Below, piece by piece: positions 27,268 through 37,008 of a stretch of DNA of 64,000 nucleotides. Numbering within the stretch: position 1 is the stretch's first letter; each line of letters begins with the position of its first letter. This DNA comes from Paenibacillus sp. DMB20 (lineage in GTDB: Bacteria; Bacillota; Bacilli; Paenibacillales; Paenibacillaceae): positions 248,001-312,000 of the forward strand of contig NZ_LAZU01000037.1 in assembly GCF_000987955.1 (NCBI RefSeq), read 5' to 3'. A program made the position numbers and the translations under genes. Below the pieces are notes generated by a model. It was not told the origin of the DNA and did no database searches. It saw nothing but the letters and a program-made list of their open reading frames with translations.

Positions 27268-29702
27268 TTATTCTACGCCGGCAGGTCGCGCATCCTGATA
27301 CAGGGCCTTGCGTTCCTTGTCGTCGCGGAGCACTCTTTTCCAAGGATCTTCAACCTGCCGGAGGGCAAGTTCAATACGTTCCACCAGGGCTTTTCGTTCA
27401 GTTTCGTTTTCAAGGATGACCTTCTTGATTTGCTCCAGGCCGATCCGTTCCACCCACTCCGATGTTCTCTCCAGGTATTGGCCGGTTTCGCGGTAATACT
27501 GGATCACCGCCGCGCAGATCTCCAGCAGCTCTTCATCATTTTTCACTTTGCAGAAGGAATCCGCAATGCGGGCTTTGATACCGCCGTTGCCCCCGATGAA
27601 AATTTCCCAGCCGCCGTCGTTGCCGACAATGCCGATGTCCTTCGTGCACGATTCGGCGCAGTTGCGCGGGCAGCCGTTGACGGCCATCTTGAATTTCGCC
27701 GGCATATCCAGTCGTTCGAATTTTTTCTCAAGTTGTGCGCCCATGCCCATCGAGTCTTGGGTACCAAAACGGCAGAACTGCGATCCCACGCAGGTTTTTA
27801 CCGTCCGGAGCGATTTGGCGTAAGCATATCCCGAAGGCATATCCAGTTCCTCCCAAACCTTTGGAAGGTCTTCTTTTTTCACGCCGATCAGGTCCAATCG
27901 CTGACCGCCGGTTACCTTTACCACCTTCACATCGTATTTCAACGACACGTCGGCGATTTTCTTCAGATCTTCCGGCGTGGTTACGCCCCCGTACATCCGC
28001 GGCACGACCGTATAGGTCCCGTCCTTCTGGATGTTGGCATTCATGCGCTCGTTCACGAATCTCGAAGCTTTCTCGTCCTCATGGGTTTCCGGATAAATCA
28101 TGCCGAGATAGTAGTTGATCGCCGGACGGCACTTCGAGCAGCCCTCCGGATTGCTCCAGCCCAAGACGTTCATGACTTCCCTAACGGTTTGAAGCCCTTT
28201 CTCCCGAATTTCGGCCACCACTTCGTCGCGGCTGAGTGTCGTACATCCGCAGATTCCCTGCTTGGCTGCCGTTTTAAAGCCGTCGCCAAGCACGTATTGC
28301 AGAATTTGCTCCACAACCGGCTTACAGCCGCCGCACGAACGAGTTGCGCCCGTGCACGCTTTGATCTCATCCACGGTCGTCAGACCGTCAACCGTAATCG
28401 CGTCAACGATCGTTTTCTTGGTTACTCCGTTGCAGCCGCATACGATTTCTTCGTCGGCCATGGCTTCAACCGACGCGCCTTTTTTGGCGCCTCCGCCGCA
28501 GCAGCCGGTTCCCATGATCGATCCGTATATTTCATCCGTCATTTCGGTCTCTTGCTTAATGAGCTTTTGCAGGTTGGCCGATTCTGTCACATCACCGAAC
28601 AGCACGGCACCGACGATGACATTGTTTTTAAGCAATATTTTCTTGTAGGTTCTCTTCCAGTCGTCCTTCGCGGCAATGACGGTATGCTCCGGACCTTCGA
28701 TGAATTCTCCGGCGGAGAACACGTCCACCCCGCTGATCTTGAGTTTGGTCGAAACGACCGAGCCTTCGTACGGCTTCGTCTCCACCCCGCACAGATGTTT
28801 GGCCAGAACCATCCCTTGTTCAAACAATGGCGCCACAAGACCGTAGCACACGCCCCGGTGTTCGTCGCACTCACCTACGGCATAAACATTTTCCATCGAG
28901 GTCTGCATATAATCGTTGACTACAATCCCGCGGTTTACCTCGATTCCGCTTGCTTTGGCAACAGTCACATTCGGTTTGATGCCGACGGCCATAACTACAA
29001 AGTCGGCCTCAAGCACCGTTCCGTCGCTGAAGCGAAGTCCCGTCACGCGTTCGTTCCCGAGCAGTTCCGTGGTTTGTTTGCCCATCGCGAATTTAATGCT
29101 CTGGCGCTCCAGTTCCGCCTGCAGCATCGCCGACGCATTATGGTCCAGCTGACGCTCCATGATGTCGTCCATCAGATGAACGACCGTTACATCCATCCCC
29201 AGATTGACCAGACCCTTGGCAGTCTCAGCCCCAAAAGCCCGCCGCCGATCACTGCGGCTTTCTTGTACGTTTTGGAAGCTTCAATCATTTGGCTGCAGTC
29301 GGCAATATCCCGAAAACCGACCACGCCTTCCTTATCGGCCCCGGGTACCGGCAGGATAAACGGGTTCGAACCCGTTGCGATAATAATCCGGTCATAAGGA
29401 ACGGCCATGCCGTTTTCAGCAATTACCATTTTGCGTTCACTGTCAATTTTCGTGACGGTTGTTCCCGTATGAAGGGTGATTCCGTTTTCCTTGTACCAGT
29501 CCCAGTCGTTTAAAACTATATCGTCTACGGTTTTACTGCCCTCAAGAACGTATGACAGCATGATACGGTTATAATTCGGGTGAGGCTCGCTGCCGAATAC
29601 CGTAATATCATAGGCTCCGCCCAATTTAATGATCTGCTCCACCGTGCTGATTCCCGCCATGCCATTGCCAATAACGACCAATTTTTGTTTGCTGCTTGTC
29701 AT
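27268..29702 (-). CDS. nirB: Nitrite reductase [NAD(P)H] large subunit, interrupted by a frameshift
   Basis: The siroheme NADH-nitrite reductase reducing nitrite to ammonium. After frame correction it is about 811 aa, the usual length. In order: FAD/NAD(P)H domains (VVIGNGMAGISTVEQI at the start, ATGSNPFILPVPG), two BFD-type [2Fe-2S] regions (VCGCNGVTKKTI, CGGCKPVVEQI) and the siroheme/4Fe-4S domain (VGSQFCRFGTQDSMGMG, NGCPRNCAESCTKD). The two parts (29187-29702 and up to 29196) are in different frames. Inserting one base near 29226 turns GLLGL-RLPRV into GLLGLETAKGLVNLGMDVTV, the family consensus. The start at 29702 is chosen for its AGGAGG site 8 bases away. Either the gene is inactive or the sequence has an error. 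Fnr-controlled. Confidence 0.9.
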
Positions 29703-29824
29703 GTTCGGTTCCTCCTTGAGGGCACCCCTATCCGCTTCCTCTTTTTCGTAAGCGTAAACAGCCCTCACTGTTTTATTTCGAATGTAAGCCATGAAACTAA
29801 CCTTGGAATTGTCTTTACAGAGAC

Positions 29825-29888
29825 ATTATACATTTTAAATTTGATGCATATAGTGATTTAGTTCACATCTTTTGTGAATTGATTCACA
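29825..29888 (-). promoter_or_regulatory. nirB promoter with tandem Fnr boxes
   Basis: A perfect -10 TATAAT (29825-29830, minus) predicts a start near 29818. AGTGATTTAGTTCACA (29852-29867) is centred 41.5 upstream. TGTGAATTGATTCACA (29873-29888), a perfect Fnr palindrome, is centred at 62.5 upstream. The arrangement matches the distal pfl promoter. Confidence 0.8.
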
Positions 29889-29969
29889 TTTAATTGTCAT
29901 AATTTATTTTGTATTTGCCCTTTTTTCTCATTGCCTTTTATCCATCCCTGCTCCGAATGGGACCAACGA

Positions 29970-29997
29970 AAGAGACTCCGGCAAAAGCCGGAGCCTA
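29970..29997 (-). terminator. Terminator of the phosphodiesterase gene
   Basis: GGCTCCGGC-TTTT-GCCGGAGTC then TCTTTC on the minus strand. It lies about 20 bases after the stop at 30017. Confidence 0.75.
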
Positions 29998-30016
29998 TAA
30001 TGTGATTTCGAAATTT

Positions 30017-30847
30017 TTACTGAATATGTGAATTTCTAGGGACATAATCGGGATAATCGGTGATGATGCCGTCCACGCCCGCTTGTATCAGCGGATCGAC
30101 CAAGGAATGGTCCCGCACCGTCCATGTGTGGATTTTCATGCCGAGCGAGTGGATTTGGTCGACCAGTTGTTCCGTCACAAGGTTCAGGCTCGGATTCACA
30201 AAATCGGCGTAACCCGCAAATTCCTGCAGTTTCTCTGCCGTAAGATCCTGCGCCTGATAGGTCAGGACGCCGACTTGAACGCTCGGCAGGATATTATGGA
30301 ATCGCTGAACGGACGCATGATCGAAGGACTGGATGATCACTTTTCCGTTTTCCGGTTTATCCATGTTGCGCTTCATGAGCTCATCGGCCACTTTCTGCTC
30401 GATGCCAGGGTACAGCCAAGGCGCTTTGATTTCGATCAGAACGCCGATTTTGCCGCGATAGCGATCGAGCGCTTCTCCAAGCGTCGGAATTTGTTCCCCG
30501 GCATATTCGGGCGAGAACGAGCTTCCGGCATCCAGGGCGCGCAGCTCTTCGAACGTCAAGTCCCCGACGGCACCGCTGCCGTCCGTCGTGCGGTCGACCG
30601 TCGTGTCATGGATCAGGACCAATTCGCCATCCTTGCTCATCTGCACATCCAGCTCATAGAAATCGGCTTTCATTTCCACAGCTTTGTCGAAGGCGGCGAT
30701 GGTGTTTTCCGGAGCATACCCCGATGCGCCCCGATGGGCCACCGTCAACAGTTTGTAACGGGAATCGGCATACGTTTCCGTCAGAGGTACGGCAAACCAG
30801 ACCATGGCCAACAGAGCAAGAGACACCTTAAGCTTCCTCAAAATCAT
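30017..30847 (-). CDS. Secreted glycerophosphodiester phosphodiesterase
   Basis: A 276-aa GDPD enzyme. An N-terminal signal peptide (LKVSLALLAMVWFAVPLTETYA) precedes the catalytic core TVAHRGASGYAPENT, which has the general acid/base HRG motif. Metal and catalytic residues follow in YELDVQMSKDGELVLIHD. It hydrolyses glycerophosphodiesters from phospholipid or teichoic acid turnover to glycerol-3-phosphate outside the cell, like GlpQ. The frame extends 26 codons upstream of the ATG at 30847, but that ATG has an AAAGGAG site and gives a proper signal peptide. Monocistronic. Confidence 0.92.
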   Translation of the reverse strand: MILRKLKVSLALLAMVWFAVPLTETYADSRYKLLTVAHRGASGYAPENTIAAFDKAVEMKADFYELDVQMSKDGELVLIHDTTVDRTTDGSGAVGDLTFEELRALDAGSSFSPEYAGEQIPTLGEALDRYRGKIGVLIEIKAPWLYPGIEQKVADELMKRNMDKPENGKVIIQSFDHASVQRFHNILPSVQVGVLTYQAQDLTAEKLQEFAGYADFVNPSLNLVTEQLVDQIHSLGMKIHTWTVRDHSLVDPLIQAGVDGIITDYPDYVPRNSHIQ

Positions 30848-31159
30848 CCACTCCTTTTGTGTGTTGTCAAACCAAGTATAGAGTGGTTTCGTCAATGCAA
30901 ATGCACGAAAATGAAAAATAAACATTAAGGTTTTTGGATCATATTCGGTGTTTTTGCAACTATTGTCTTATCGCTTCGAGCCAAAGGAACTCCCTTGCTT
31001 TAACGGTACGTAAAATCAAGGGGCTTTATCCCTATTACTCCCGGACTCGTTGCCGACGCCGGATAAACGACGTCCCTTCGGCTTTTTTGTTCCGAGATGC
31101 CTTTTACCAGCTGCGGGCCATCCAGCTCTTGACTGTTCGCGGCAATTATTTGCAAAACG
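30848..31159. other. Gene-free interval of about 310 bases
   Basis: Between the phosphodiesterase gene and the stop of the 246-aa orphan I find no convincing reading frame, RNA motif or terminator. It contains an upstream promoter area for the phosphodiesterase and a GC-rich patch near 31055-31100 with a run of six T, neither clearly structured. Confidence 0.4.
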
Positions 31160-31900
31160 TTAAACAATCAGCGCCTTCATATAGGTTCGTCCGCCTTCGG
31201 GTACTTTTAAATAGGGACGGAGCCCCGCAAACCCCTGAGAGCTTAAATCCACTCCGGTCATCCAACTGCCATGCAGTACGGTTCCTCCTGTCCTCATCTC
31301 GAGGGAAGGCGCCGTAATTTTTTCCTGATAGAGAGGAATTCCCGACCGTAGGTTCTTGATCTTAAACTCCTTTCCCCTCTCCTGTAAAGGCATGGGACTC
31401 AAATAAGTCGGAACAAAATACCTGGAGATCACATCCAGTTCCTCATCCGTAAAAAAGGGATCGCTTCCAAGAAACGGCCGCAGCAGCGTAATTTTCTCGA
31501 ACTGTGACCAAATCATCATTTGGAGCGCCCTGCCCCCATAACCGGGATCCGCCGCCTTATCGTCGGCCCCTTCCCCGAAGGATAGCATGTCTCCGGATAT
31601 CGCGGCTTTCGGTTCGCCGCCGGACAAGCCGTAATGCTCGCAGCCGATGCATTTCCACCCCTTCGGGCTTTTAATCCATTTCTGAAATATCCCGCTCTCG
31701 ATAGCTTCGTTCAAGCGGGCCGATTGGCCGGAACCCTTCTTAAGCCCTGTCCAAGAGGTCCATAAGGAGTCTGGCATGTAACGGTCAACCAATTTTTGCG
31801 TCTTGTTAAAAATATGCTGCACGCTCAAGGAAGCCCTTTGTAGTTCAGCGGCTTCCTCTTGTCCGTACTGAATGTGCGGCAGTCTTACCGATCTGTTCAT
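31160..31900 (-). CDS. Protein of unknown function, 246 aa
   Basis: A soluble-looking protein starting MNRSVRLPHIQYGQEEAAEL with a strong AAGGAGG site 9 bases upstream. It contains one CxxC-like segment (WKCIGCEHYGLSGGEPKA, residues about 83-100), a Trp-rich N-terminal helix region and a C-terminal beta-rich part (SWMTGVDLSSQGFAGLRPYL). There is no signal peptide or transmembrane segment. I do not recognise the family. It stands between the phosphodiesterase and the HxlR regulator with no sign of co-transcription. Confidence 0.6.
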   Translation of the reverse strand: MNRSVRLPHIQYGQEEAAELQRASLSVQHIFNKTQKLVDRYMPDSLWTSWTGLKKGSGQSARLNEAIESGIFQKWIKSPKGWKCIGCEHYGLSGGEPKAAISGDMLSFGEGADDKAADPGYGGRALQMMIWSQFEKITLLRPFLGSDPFFTDEELDVISRYFVPTYLSPMPLQERGKEFKIKNLRSGIPLYQEKITAPSLEMRTGGTVLHGSWMTGVDLSSQGFAGLRPYLKVPEGGRTYMKALIV

Positions 31901-31990
31901 AAAGGCTCGCCTCCTTGAGAACTCAAAACATTTTTTCCAATTATACTATAGATCGATGGCTGTAGTGCATGTCTGCTTTTAGGATACAGC

Positions 31991-32021
31991 AAAAAGCCCT
32001 GGCGTAGTCAAACCAGGGCTG
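31991..32021 (-). terminator. Terminator of the HxlR-family gene
   Basis: AGCCCTGG-TTTGACTACG-CCAGGGCT followed by TTTTG on the minus strand, 17 bases after the stop. Confidence 0.8.
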
Positions 32022-32036
32022 CCGAAAATGGCTGTT

Positions 32037-32366
32037 TTATTTCGTGTTCACTTCCACCCACTGCTCGGCCCAAGCCGATACCTGCTCCATTACGGGGCGT
32101 AATGCTCTCCCTTTGTCGGTCAGTTCGTACTCGATCCGAACCGGCGTTTCCGGGTAAACGTGTCGAATCAGGATTCCTTCGCTCTCCAGATCCTTCATTC
32201 GTTCGGACAGCATTTTATCACTCATCGACGGAATCAGATTCGAGATATCCTTAAAACGCTTCGGCCCGCTCATCAGCGTCTGAATGATGAGTCCGTTCCA
32301 CCGCTTTCCCAAGAAAGCAAACGCGGATTCAAACCGGGGACACAAACTGCAATTTGTAGCTTCCAT
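32037..32366 (-). CDS. HxlR-family winged-helix transcriptional regulator
   Basis: A 109-aa regulator. The family core FLGKRWNGLIIQTLMSGPKR is near residues 18-37, RFKDISNLIPSMSDKMLSERM is the recognition region, and the wing contains RIEYELTDKGRAL. The N-terminus has CSLCPRF. The first Cys corresponds in position to the redox-active cysteine of the quinone/diamide sensors YodB and HypR, so thiol or electrophile sensing is plausible but not shown. No adjacent divergent oxidoreductase is present. The target is unknown. Confidence 0.88.
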   Translation of the reverse strand: MEATNCSLCPRFESAFAFLGKRWNGLIIQTLMSGPKRFKDISNLIPSMSDKMLSERMKDLESEGILIRHVYPETPVRIEYELTDKGRALRPVMEQVSAWAEQWVEVNTK

Positions 32367-32813
32367 ATCCTTTCACCTCTTTACAGAGTCACACCTGCAT
32401 TCGATCTACCTAAAAACTTACGATTAGTTAGTACATTTCATTCTATCATATTTTTATCAAACTGAAAACCATTCGGCCCTTTTTTGCGAAAATGAGTTAC
32501 GTTTCCGAAGCATTCGGATCAGTTCGCCGTGCACCTGCCTCTTCCAAGGAGAAAACCTTCCATAGGAAAATGCTCCATGCGTGCTCTGCACATCGCGATA
32601 ACGGCCGGATCCACGGGAGCGTTTTGCGTTTTCACGGCAGTTCCCCCTTCCTTGCCTTCATCTTTCATGCCCACTACATGAATACCCTAATTTTTCCGAC
32701 TTCTACCTCTTCTTATTCGCGCATGACCGAAAGAAGGCCATTTTCGCAGTCGGCGGAAATGCAGAAGAAAAACGGCTGCCGAATGGGCAGCCGTTTTTGA
32801 TGACGGATTTCCG
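32367..32813. other. Intergenic interval of about 450 bases without a credible gene
   Basis: It holds the HxlR promoter region and the shared hairpin at 32767-32797. A 102-codon plus-strand frame starting at 32492 lacks a ribosome binding site and any recognisable feature, so I leave it unannotated. Confidence 0.4.
32767..32797 (-). terminator. Terminator after the ThuA gene
   Basis: AAAACGGCTGCC-GAAT-GGCAGCCGTTTTT, a symmetrical hairpin with T/A flanks on both sides, lies 17 bases after the ThuA stop. It can work in both directions. Confidence 0.8.
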
Positions 32814-33542
32814 TTACACGAGAACCCCTAATGTACGGACGGGTTTACTGTTTCCAAATACAGGCTTGAATGCATAGGCATTAGCCGCCGCCCAACGGAT
32901 TCCGTTGGAAATCACCTTTAAAATTTCGGGGTTGTAGTATGTCGGATACGTTTCATGACCTGGACGGAAGTAGAAAATGTTACCCTGCCCGCGCTTGAAG
33001 GTGCAGCCGCTCCGGAATACTTCGCCGCCCGCGAAATTGCTGACAAAGATCAGCTCATCCGGGGTAGGGATATCAAAAAATTCACCGTACATTTCCTCAT
33101 GCTCCAGGATAATCTGGCTGTTCACCCCGGAAGCGATCGGATGAGAGGGATTCACGGACCAGAGAATCTCCTGCTCGCCCGCTTCCCGCCACTTCAAGTC
33201 ACAGCTTGTTCCGAGCAGCGCTTTAAAGGGCTTCGAAAAATGTCCGGAATGCAGTACGATCAAACCCATGCCATCCAGCACCCGTTTTACGACCTTGCCT
33301 ACAATCGCGTCTTCCACACGGTCATGAGCCATATGCCCCCACCACAGCAGCACATCGGTCGAGTTCAGCACCTCTTCTGTCAGCCCGTGCTCCGGTTCAT
33401 CCAGCGTAGCCGTCCGGATATGAAACTCCGGATTTTTCAGTCCTTCCGCCAAAGCCATATGCAGGCCTTCCGGATACACCGCTTTAACCTCATCATGTAT
33501 TTTCTCGTGAACGAACTCGTTCCAAATGGTTACATTAAGCAT
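32814..33542 (-). CDS. ThuA-domain protein (trehalose-utilisation-type, glutamine-amidotransferase fold)
   Basis: A 242-aa ThuA-like protein starting MLNVTIWNEFVHEKIHDEV. It has the typical segments DVLLWWGHMAHD, GLIVLHSGHFSKPFK and NIFYFRPGHETYPTYYNP. ThuA-like proteins accompany Gfo/Idh/MocA oxidoreductases in disaccharide and sugar-acid catabolism. Their exact reaction is mostly unknown. It is the last gene of a minus-strand cluster (Gfo, Gfo, isomerase, ThuA) under a divergent AraC regulator. Confidence 0.88.
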   Translation of the reverse strand: MLNVTIWNEFVHEKIHDEVKAVYPEGLHMALAEGLKNPEFHIRTATLDEPEHGLTEEVLNSTDVLLWWGHMAHDRVEDAIVGKVVKRVLDGMGLIVLHSGHFSKPFKALLGTSCDLKWREAGEQEILWSVNPSHPIASGVNSQIILEHEEMYGEFFDIPTPDELIFVSNFAGGEVFRSGCTFKRGQGNIFYFRPGHETYPTYYNPEILKVISNGIRWAAANAYAFKPVFGNSKPVRTLGVLV

Positions 33543-33585
33543 GTTGCTGTTTCCCCCTAGTTGTTACAAATCCGCGATCAAGCGG

Positions 33586-34553
33586 TTAGACCCACCACAT
33601 CTCGCCGAGCGGCTCTTCGATCAGCACCTGCTGAAGGTTGCTGACGGCTTTGGAGAAGCCCTCTTCGACAGACATCAGCCCGTCTTCATGTTCAATGCTC
33701 ACGACATAGTCATAACCGACAAGACGCAGGGCGCTCATCATGTCCGCCCATTCCTTCAAATCATGGCCGAAACCGACGCTGCGGAACTGCCATGCGCGAT
33801 CCAGCATGTTCGCATAGGACTGCATATCGGTAACGCCGTATTTATTCACGTTTACCGGATCGATCACGGTATCCTTCGCATGGAAGTGATGAATCGCACC
33901 TGCGCGTCCCAATATATGAATCGCCTGTACCGGGTCAATGCCCTGCCACCACATATGGCTTGGATCAAGGTTTGCCCCGATCACCTCGCCTGCGGCTTCA
34001 CGCAGACGCAGTAGCGTTGCCGGCGTGTGAACGGAAAATCCGCCGTGGAGCTCAAGTCCGATTTTCACGCCGCGGTCTGCGGCAAATTTGCCCCACTCCG
34101 TCCAGTAAGGAATGACCTTGTTCTCCCACTGCCATGCCAATATCTCCTGGTAATCGTTCGGCCATGGCGCAACCGGCCAGTTTGGATATTTGGCGTCTTC
34201 ATGGTCTCCCGGGCAGCCGGAAAACGTATTGACAACCGGTACCTCCAGCTTTTGAGCCAGCTCTACGGTTTTGACATAAACGTCATGGTAGTCCTTGGCA
34301 ATCTGCTTCTGCGGGTGCAGCGGGTTGCGTGGCAGCTCAACGCGCTGATGATGAGGCCCCGGGATTCCACGGCATGTTTGAAGTTTTTGAGCGCGGTCTC
34401 ATTTTCCAGAAGCTCCGCCGGATTGCAGTGGGCATTCCCAGGAAACCCTCCGGTACCGATCTCTACGGCTTTCAGTCCTTTGGATACGACGTAATCGAGG
34501 GCATCCTCCAGTTTACGGCCGCTCAGCAGCACCATAAATACTCCCAGTTTCAT
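33586..34553 (-). CDS. Sugar phosphate isomerase/epimerase (IolE-like, AP-endonuclease 2 fold), frameshifted
   Basis: After frame correction a roughly 322-aa TIM-barrel protein. The N-terminal part (MKLGVFMVLLSGRKLEDAL ... ISALSCH) and the C-terminal part (NLDPSHMWWQGIDPVQAI, VSIEHEDGLM with metal ligands Glu/His) lie in different frames. The joint is near 34328: the coding strand reads CACGCAACCCG where CACGGCAACCCG would give SCHGNPLHPQKQIAKDYHD, the normal continuation. One G is therefore missing. If real, the gene is dead and the cluster lacks its isomerase. Located between ThuA and the first oxidoreductase. Confidence 0.85.
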
Positions 34554-34605
34554 CTGTAAATCCTCCTGATTCGTTATTTAGTACGATGGCTGTGACGAAT
34601 AAAAC

Positions 34606-35694
34606 TTAATTGTTATCGAAGTAAACGGCTTTTCCCGTTTTGGCCGACTCGTAAATGGCTTCAAGGATCTGGGTCACGACGAAGGCCTGCTCCGGTTTTA
34701 CGAGCGGCTCTTTGTCTTCAAGGATGGCTTCGATCCACATTCTGGCCTCGCGGTCGGAATCCGTCTCGGCACTGCCGCTGTAGAAAGCGACGCCGCCCGT
34801 CCCAAGATCCACCTTGGTTTCGTAAAGTCTGCTCATCTTCTCGCCGTTAATGCGAAGGCCATCCTTCATGTCAGCCCCGCCTTCGGTGCCCGCCAAAACC
34901 GTTTTGGCTTCGCCGGTTTCTATGACGTTAAGCGCCCAGCTCGATTCCAGAACGATCGTTGCCCCGTTTTCCATGGTAATGAAGCCAAATGCGGAGTCCT
35001 CGACCTTGAATTCCTTTGGATCCCATGGACCAAACGCGTTGGCGGCGTTTTCGCGCTGCCCCAGCTTATGGAAGGTTGAGCCCATAACGCTCTTCGGCTT
35101 ATAATTGTCCATCAGCCACAGGGTCAGGTCAAGCGCGTGCGTGCCGATATCGATCAACGGCCCGCCGCCCTGCTTCTCCTCGTCGAGGAATACGCCCCAG
35201 GTCGGAACGGCCCGGCGGCGGACAGCCAGCGCCTTACCGTAGTATATGTCGCCAAGCTCGCCGTTTTCACACATTTCTTTTAAGTACAGGCTGTCGTCAC
35301 GGTAACGGTTTTGGTAACCGATGGACAGCTTTTTGCCGGTTCGCCGTGCGGCATCCAGCATGTCCTTGGCCTGGGCCACGGTTTTGGCCATCGGCTTTTC
35401 GCACATGACATGTTTGCCGGCCTCTAGGGAAGCTACCGTGATCTCGGCATGCGAATCGTTCGGGGTACATACATGGATCACGTCCAGAGTGTTATCCTTA
35501 AGCAGCTCCCGGAAGTCGGTGTAAACTTTTGCTCCTTCCGCGCCGTATTCCGCCGCCGCTTGCTCGGCACGCTCCTTAACGATATCGCAGAAAGCGACCA
35601 TCTGAGCCTGCTCCTGTTTTTTAAGGCTTGGCATATGTTTGCCGTTTGCGATGCCTCCACACCCGATAATTCCGATTTTCAATGTTTTTGACAC
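34606..35694 (-). CDS. Gfo/Idh/MocA-family oxidoreductase
   Basis: A 362-aa NAD(P)-dependent sugar dehydrogenase. The Rossmann motif is GIIGCGGIANGKHMPSL at the N-terminus. The family EKP motif is in HVMCEKPMAKTVAQAKD, and the C-terminal beta-sheet domain contains GGGPLIDIGTHALDLTLWLM with the catalytic-region His. It probably oxidises or epimerises a sugar or inositol derivative. It shares the cluster with a second, divergent oxidoreductase, an IolE-like isomerase and ThuA. The substrate cannot be read from sequence. Confidence 0.92.
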   Translation of the reverse strand: MSKTLKIGIIGCGGIANGKHMPSLKKQEQAQMVAFCDIVKERAEQAAAEYGAEGAKVYTDFRELLKDNTLDVIHVCTPNDSHAEITVASLEAGKHVMCEKPMAKTVAQAKDMLDAARRTGKKLSIGYQNRYRDDSLYLKEMCENGELGDIYYGKALAVRRRAVPTWGVFLDEEKQGGGPLIDIGTHALDLTLWLMDNYKPKSVMGSTFHKLGQRENAANAFGPWDPKEFKVEDSAFGFITMENGATIVLESSWALNVIETGEAKTVLAGTEGGADMKDGLRINGEKMSRLYETKVDLGTGGVAFYSGSAETDSDREARMWIEAILEDKEPLVKPEQAFVVTQILEAIYESAKTGKAVYFDNN

Positions 35695-35731
35695 TTGCTA
35701 TTCCTCCTTTAAGAGCGTTCGTCAGCTATTC

Positions 35732-36868
35732 TTATGACTGTGTCGATGCTGCAATTATCGGTACATCCCATTGGTTGTCTCTGCCTGCTGCGAAAGAAGG
35801 AGGCTTGCCGTAACGGTAAGTGCTTTTCAGCACGACATGCCGTCCTTCCAAAGAGGACTGCTCAAATGACTGCATGATCTCCAGGACGTGATAACCCATT
35901 CGGGCATTGGCACGATGGTCACGGCGTTCGGCGATGGCCTTAACCATGTCGTTTATGCCGAGTCCGCGTTCGTTCCTTCCGCATTCAAAAACCGGTTCCA
36001 GCATTTCCCAGCTTTCGGACCCGATGCGGCGAATCTTGACGCCCCCGTTAAAATAATTCGGGTCATCCAGGCTCAGCGTGCCTTTCGTACCGTAGATCTC
36101 CATACAGGGCAGAGCCGAGCCTCCGAAGATATCGAAACTCGCGATCATCGTCAGGATGGCGCCGTTTTCAAAATCGACGGTCCCGGCAAGATGCGTTGGC
36201 GTCTGTACCGTAATCGGCTTTCCGCAGTTTGGTCCGGAGCCGACGGTCCGGTCGGGTACCTGAATGTTCGCGGATGCGCTGACCCGGCTTGCAGGTCCCA
36301 GCAGCTCAACCATTGCGGCAAGAAAATACGGCCCCATGTCCATCATCGGGCCTCCGCCCGGAGCATAAAAAAACTCCGGATTCCGGTGCCATGCCTCAGG
36401 CCCGAGGCCCATGTTAAAGGCCGTCGCGGCAATCGGACGACCGATCAGCCCCGACTCGATGGCGCGTTTTGCCGTTTGGACGCCGGATCCCAGGAACGTA
36501 TCCGGTGCACAGCCGCAGCGGAGTCCCTTCCGTTCCGCAAGCTCAAGCACCCGTTCCCCTTCTTCGAGGGTGACAGCCAGCGGTTTTTCGCTGTACACGT
36601 GCTTGCCGGCCTCCAAAGCGGCGATATCCACATTCGCGTGGCTGGCGGGGACCGTCGGGTTTATGATCAGTTCAATCTCCGGTCGTGCGAGCATTTCTTC
36701 AACCGCGTAGACGTTTGCGATATCGAACTCTTCGGCGCGCGCCTGTGCCCGGTCAGGAACGAGATCGGTACATGCAACCACTTCAACCAAAGGACTTTCC
36801 TTCAAATTTTTAAAGTAGATGCCGCTGATATTCCCACATCCGATTATGCCTGTCTTCATCTTATGCAT
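35732..36868 (-). CDS. Gfo/Idh/MocA-family oxidoreductase (second paralogue)
   Basis: A 378-aa protein with TGIIGCGNISGIYFKNL, HVYSEKPLAVTLEEG and GGGPMMDMGPYFLAAMVELLG. The last lacks the usual GTH His, having GPY instead, so its chemistry may differ from the neighbour's. The ATG at 36868 has GAGGAG 8 bases upstream and is preferred over a longer start. It is the first gene of the minus cluster, divergent from the AraC regulator 140 bases away. Confidence 0.9.
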   Translation of the reverse strand: MHKMKTGIIGCGNISGIYFKNLKESPLVEVVACTDLVPDRAQARAEEFDIANVYAVEEMLARPEIELIINPTVPASHANVDIAALEAGKHVYSEKPLAVTLEEGERVLELAERKGLRCGCAPDTFLGSGVQTAKRAIESGLIGRPIAATAFNMGLGPEAWHRNPEFFYAPGGGPMMDMGPYFLAAMVELLGPASRVSASANIQVPDRTVGSGPNCGKPITVQTPTHLAGTVDFENGAILTMIASFDIFGGSALPCMEIYGTKGTLSLDDPNYFNGGVKIRRIGSESWEMLEPVFECGRNERGLGINDMVKAIAERRDHRANARMGYHVLEIMQSFEQSSLEGRHVVLKSTYRYGKPPSFAAGRDNQWDVPIIAASTQS

Positions 36869-37008
36869 CGGTGTCACTCCTCGAGTGCGAATATGCTCGG
36901 GCAATCTAGTACCATGGTATTCCGAAACGTTATCATTTAAAATGAATTATATGATTAAAACATGAACTATTTGGTCATTATTTTTTATTTTCACAAAGGG
37001 GACTCATA

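Noticed and set aside
27103..29397. A 764-codon frame opposite nirB
   Set aside because: Antisense shadow of nirB, with no start signals and no recognisable protein features.
32492..32800. A 102-codon plus-strand frame between HxlR and ThuA
   Set aside because: No ribosome binding site, no domain, and it runs into the ThuA terminator hairpin.
36905..36940. Possible cre site before the Gfo cluster (CCGAAACGTTATCA)
   Set aside because: Only the 3' half matches the cre consensus and the first three positions fail.
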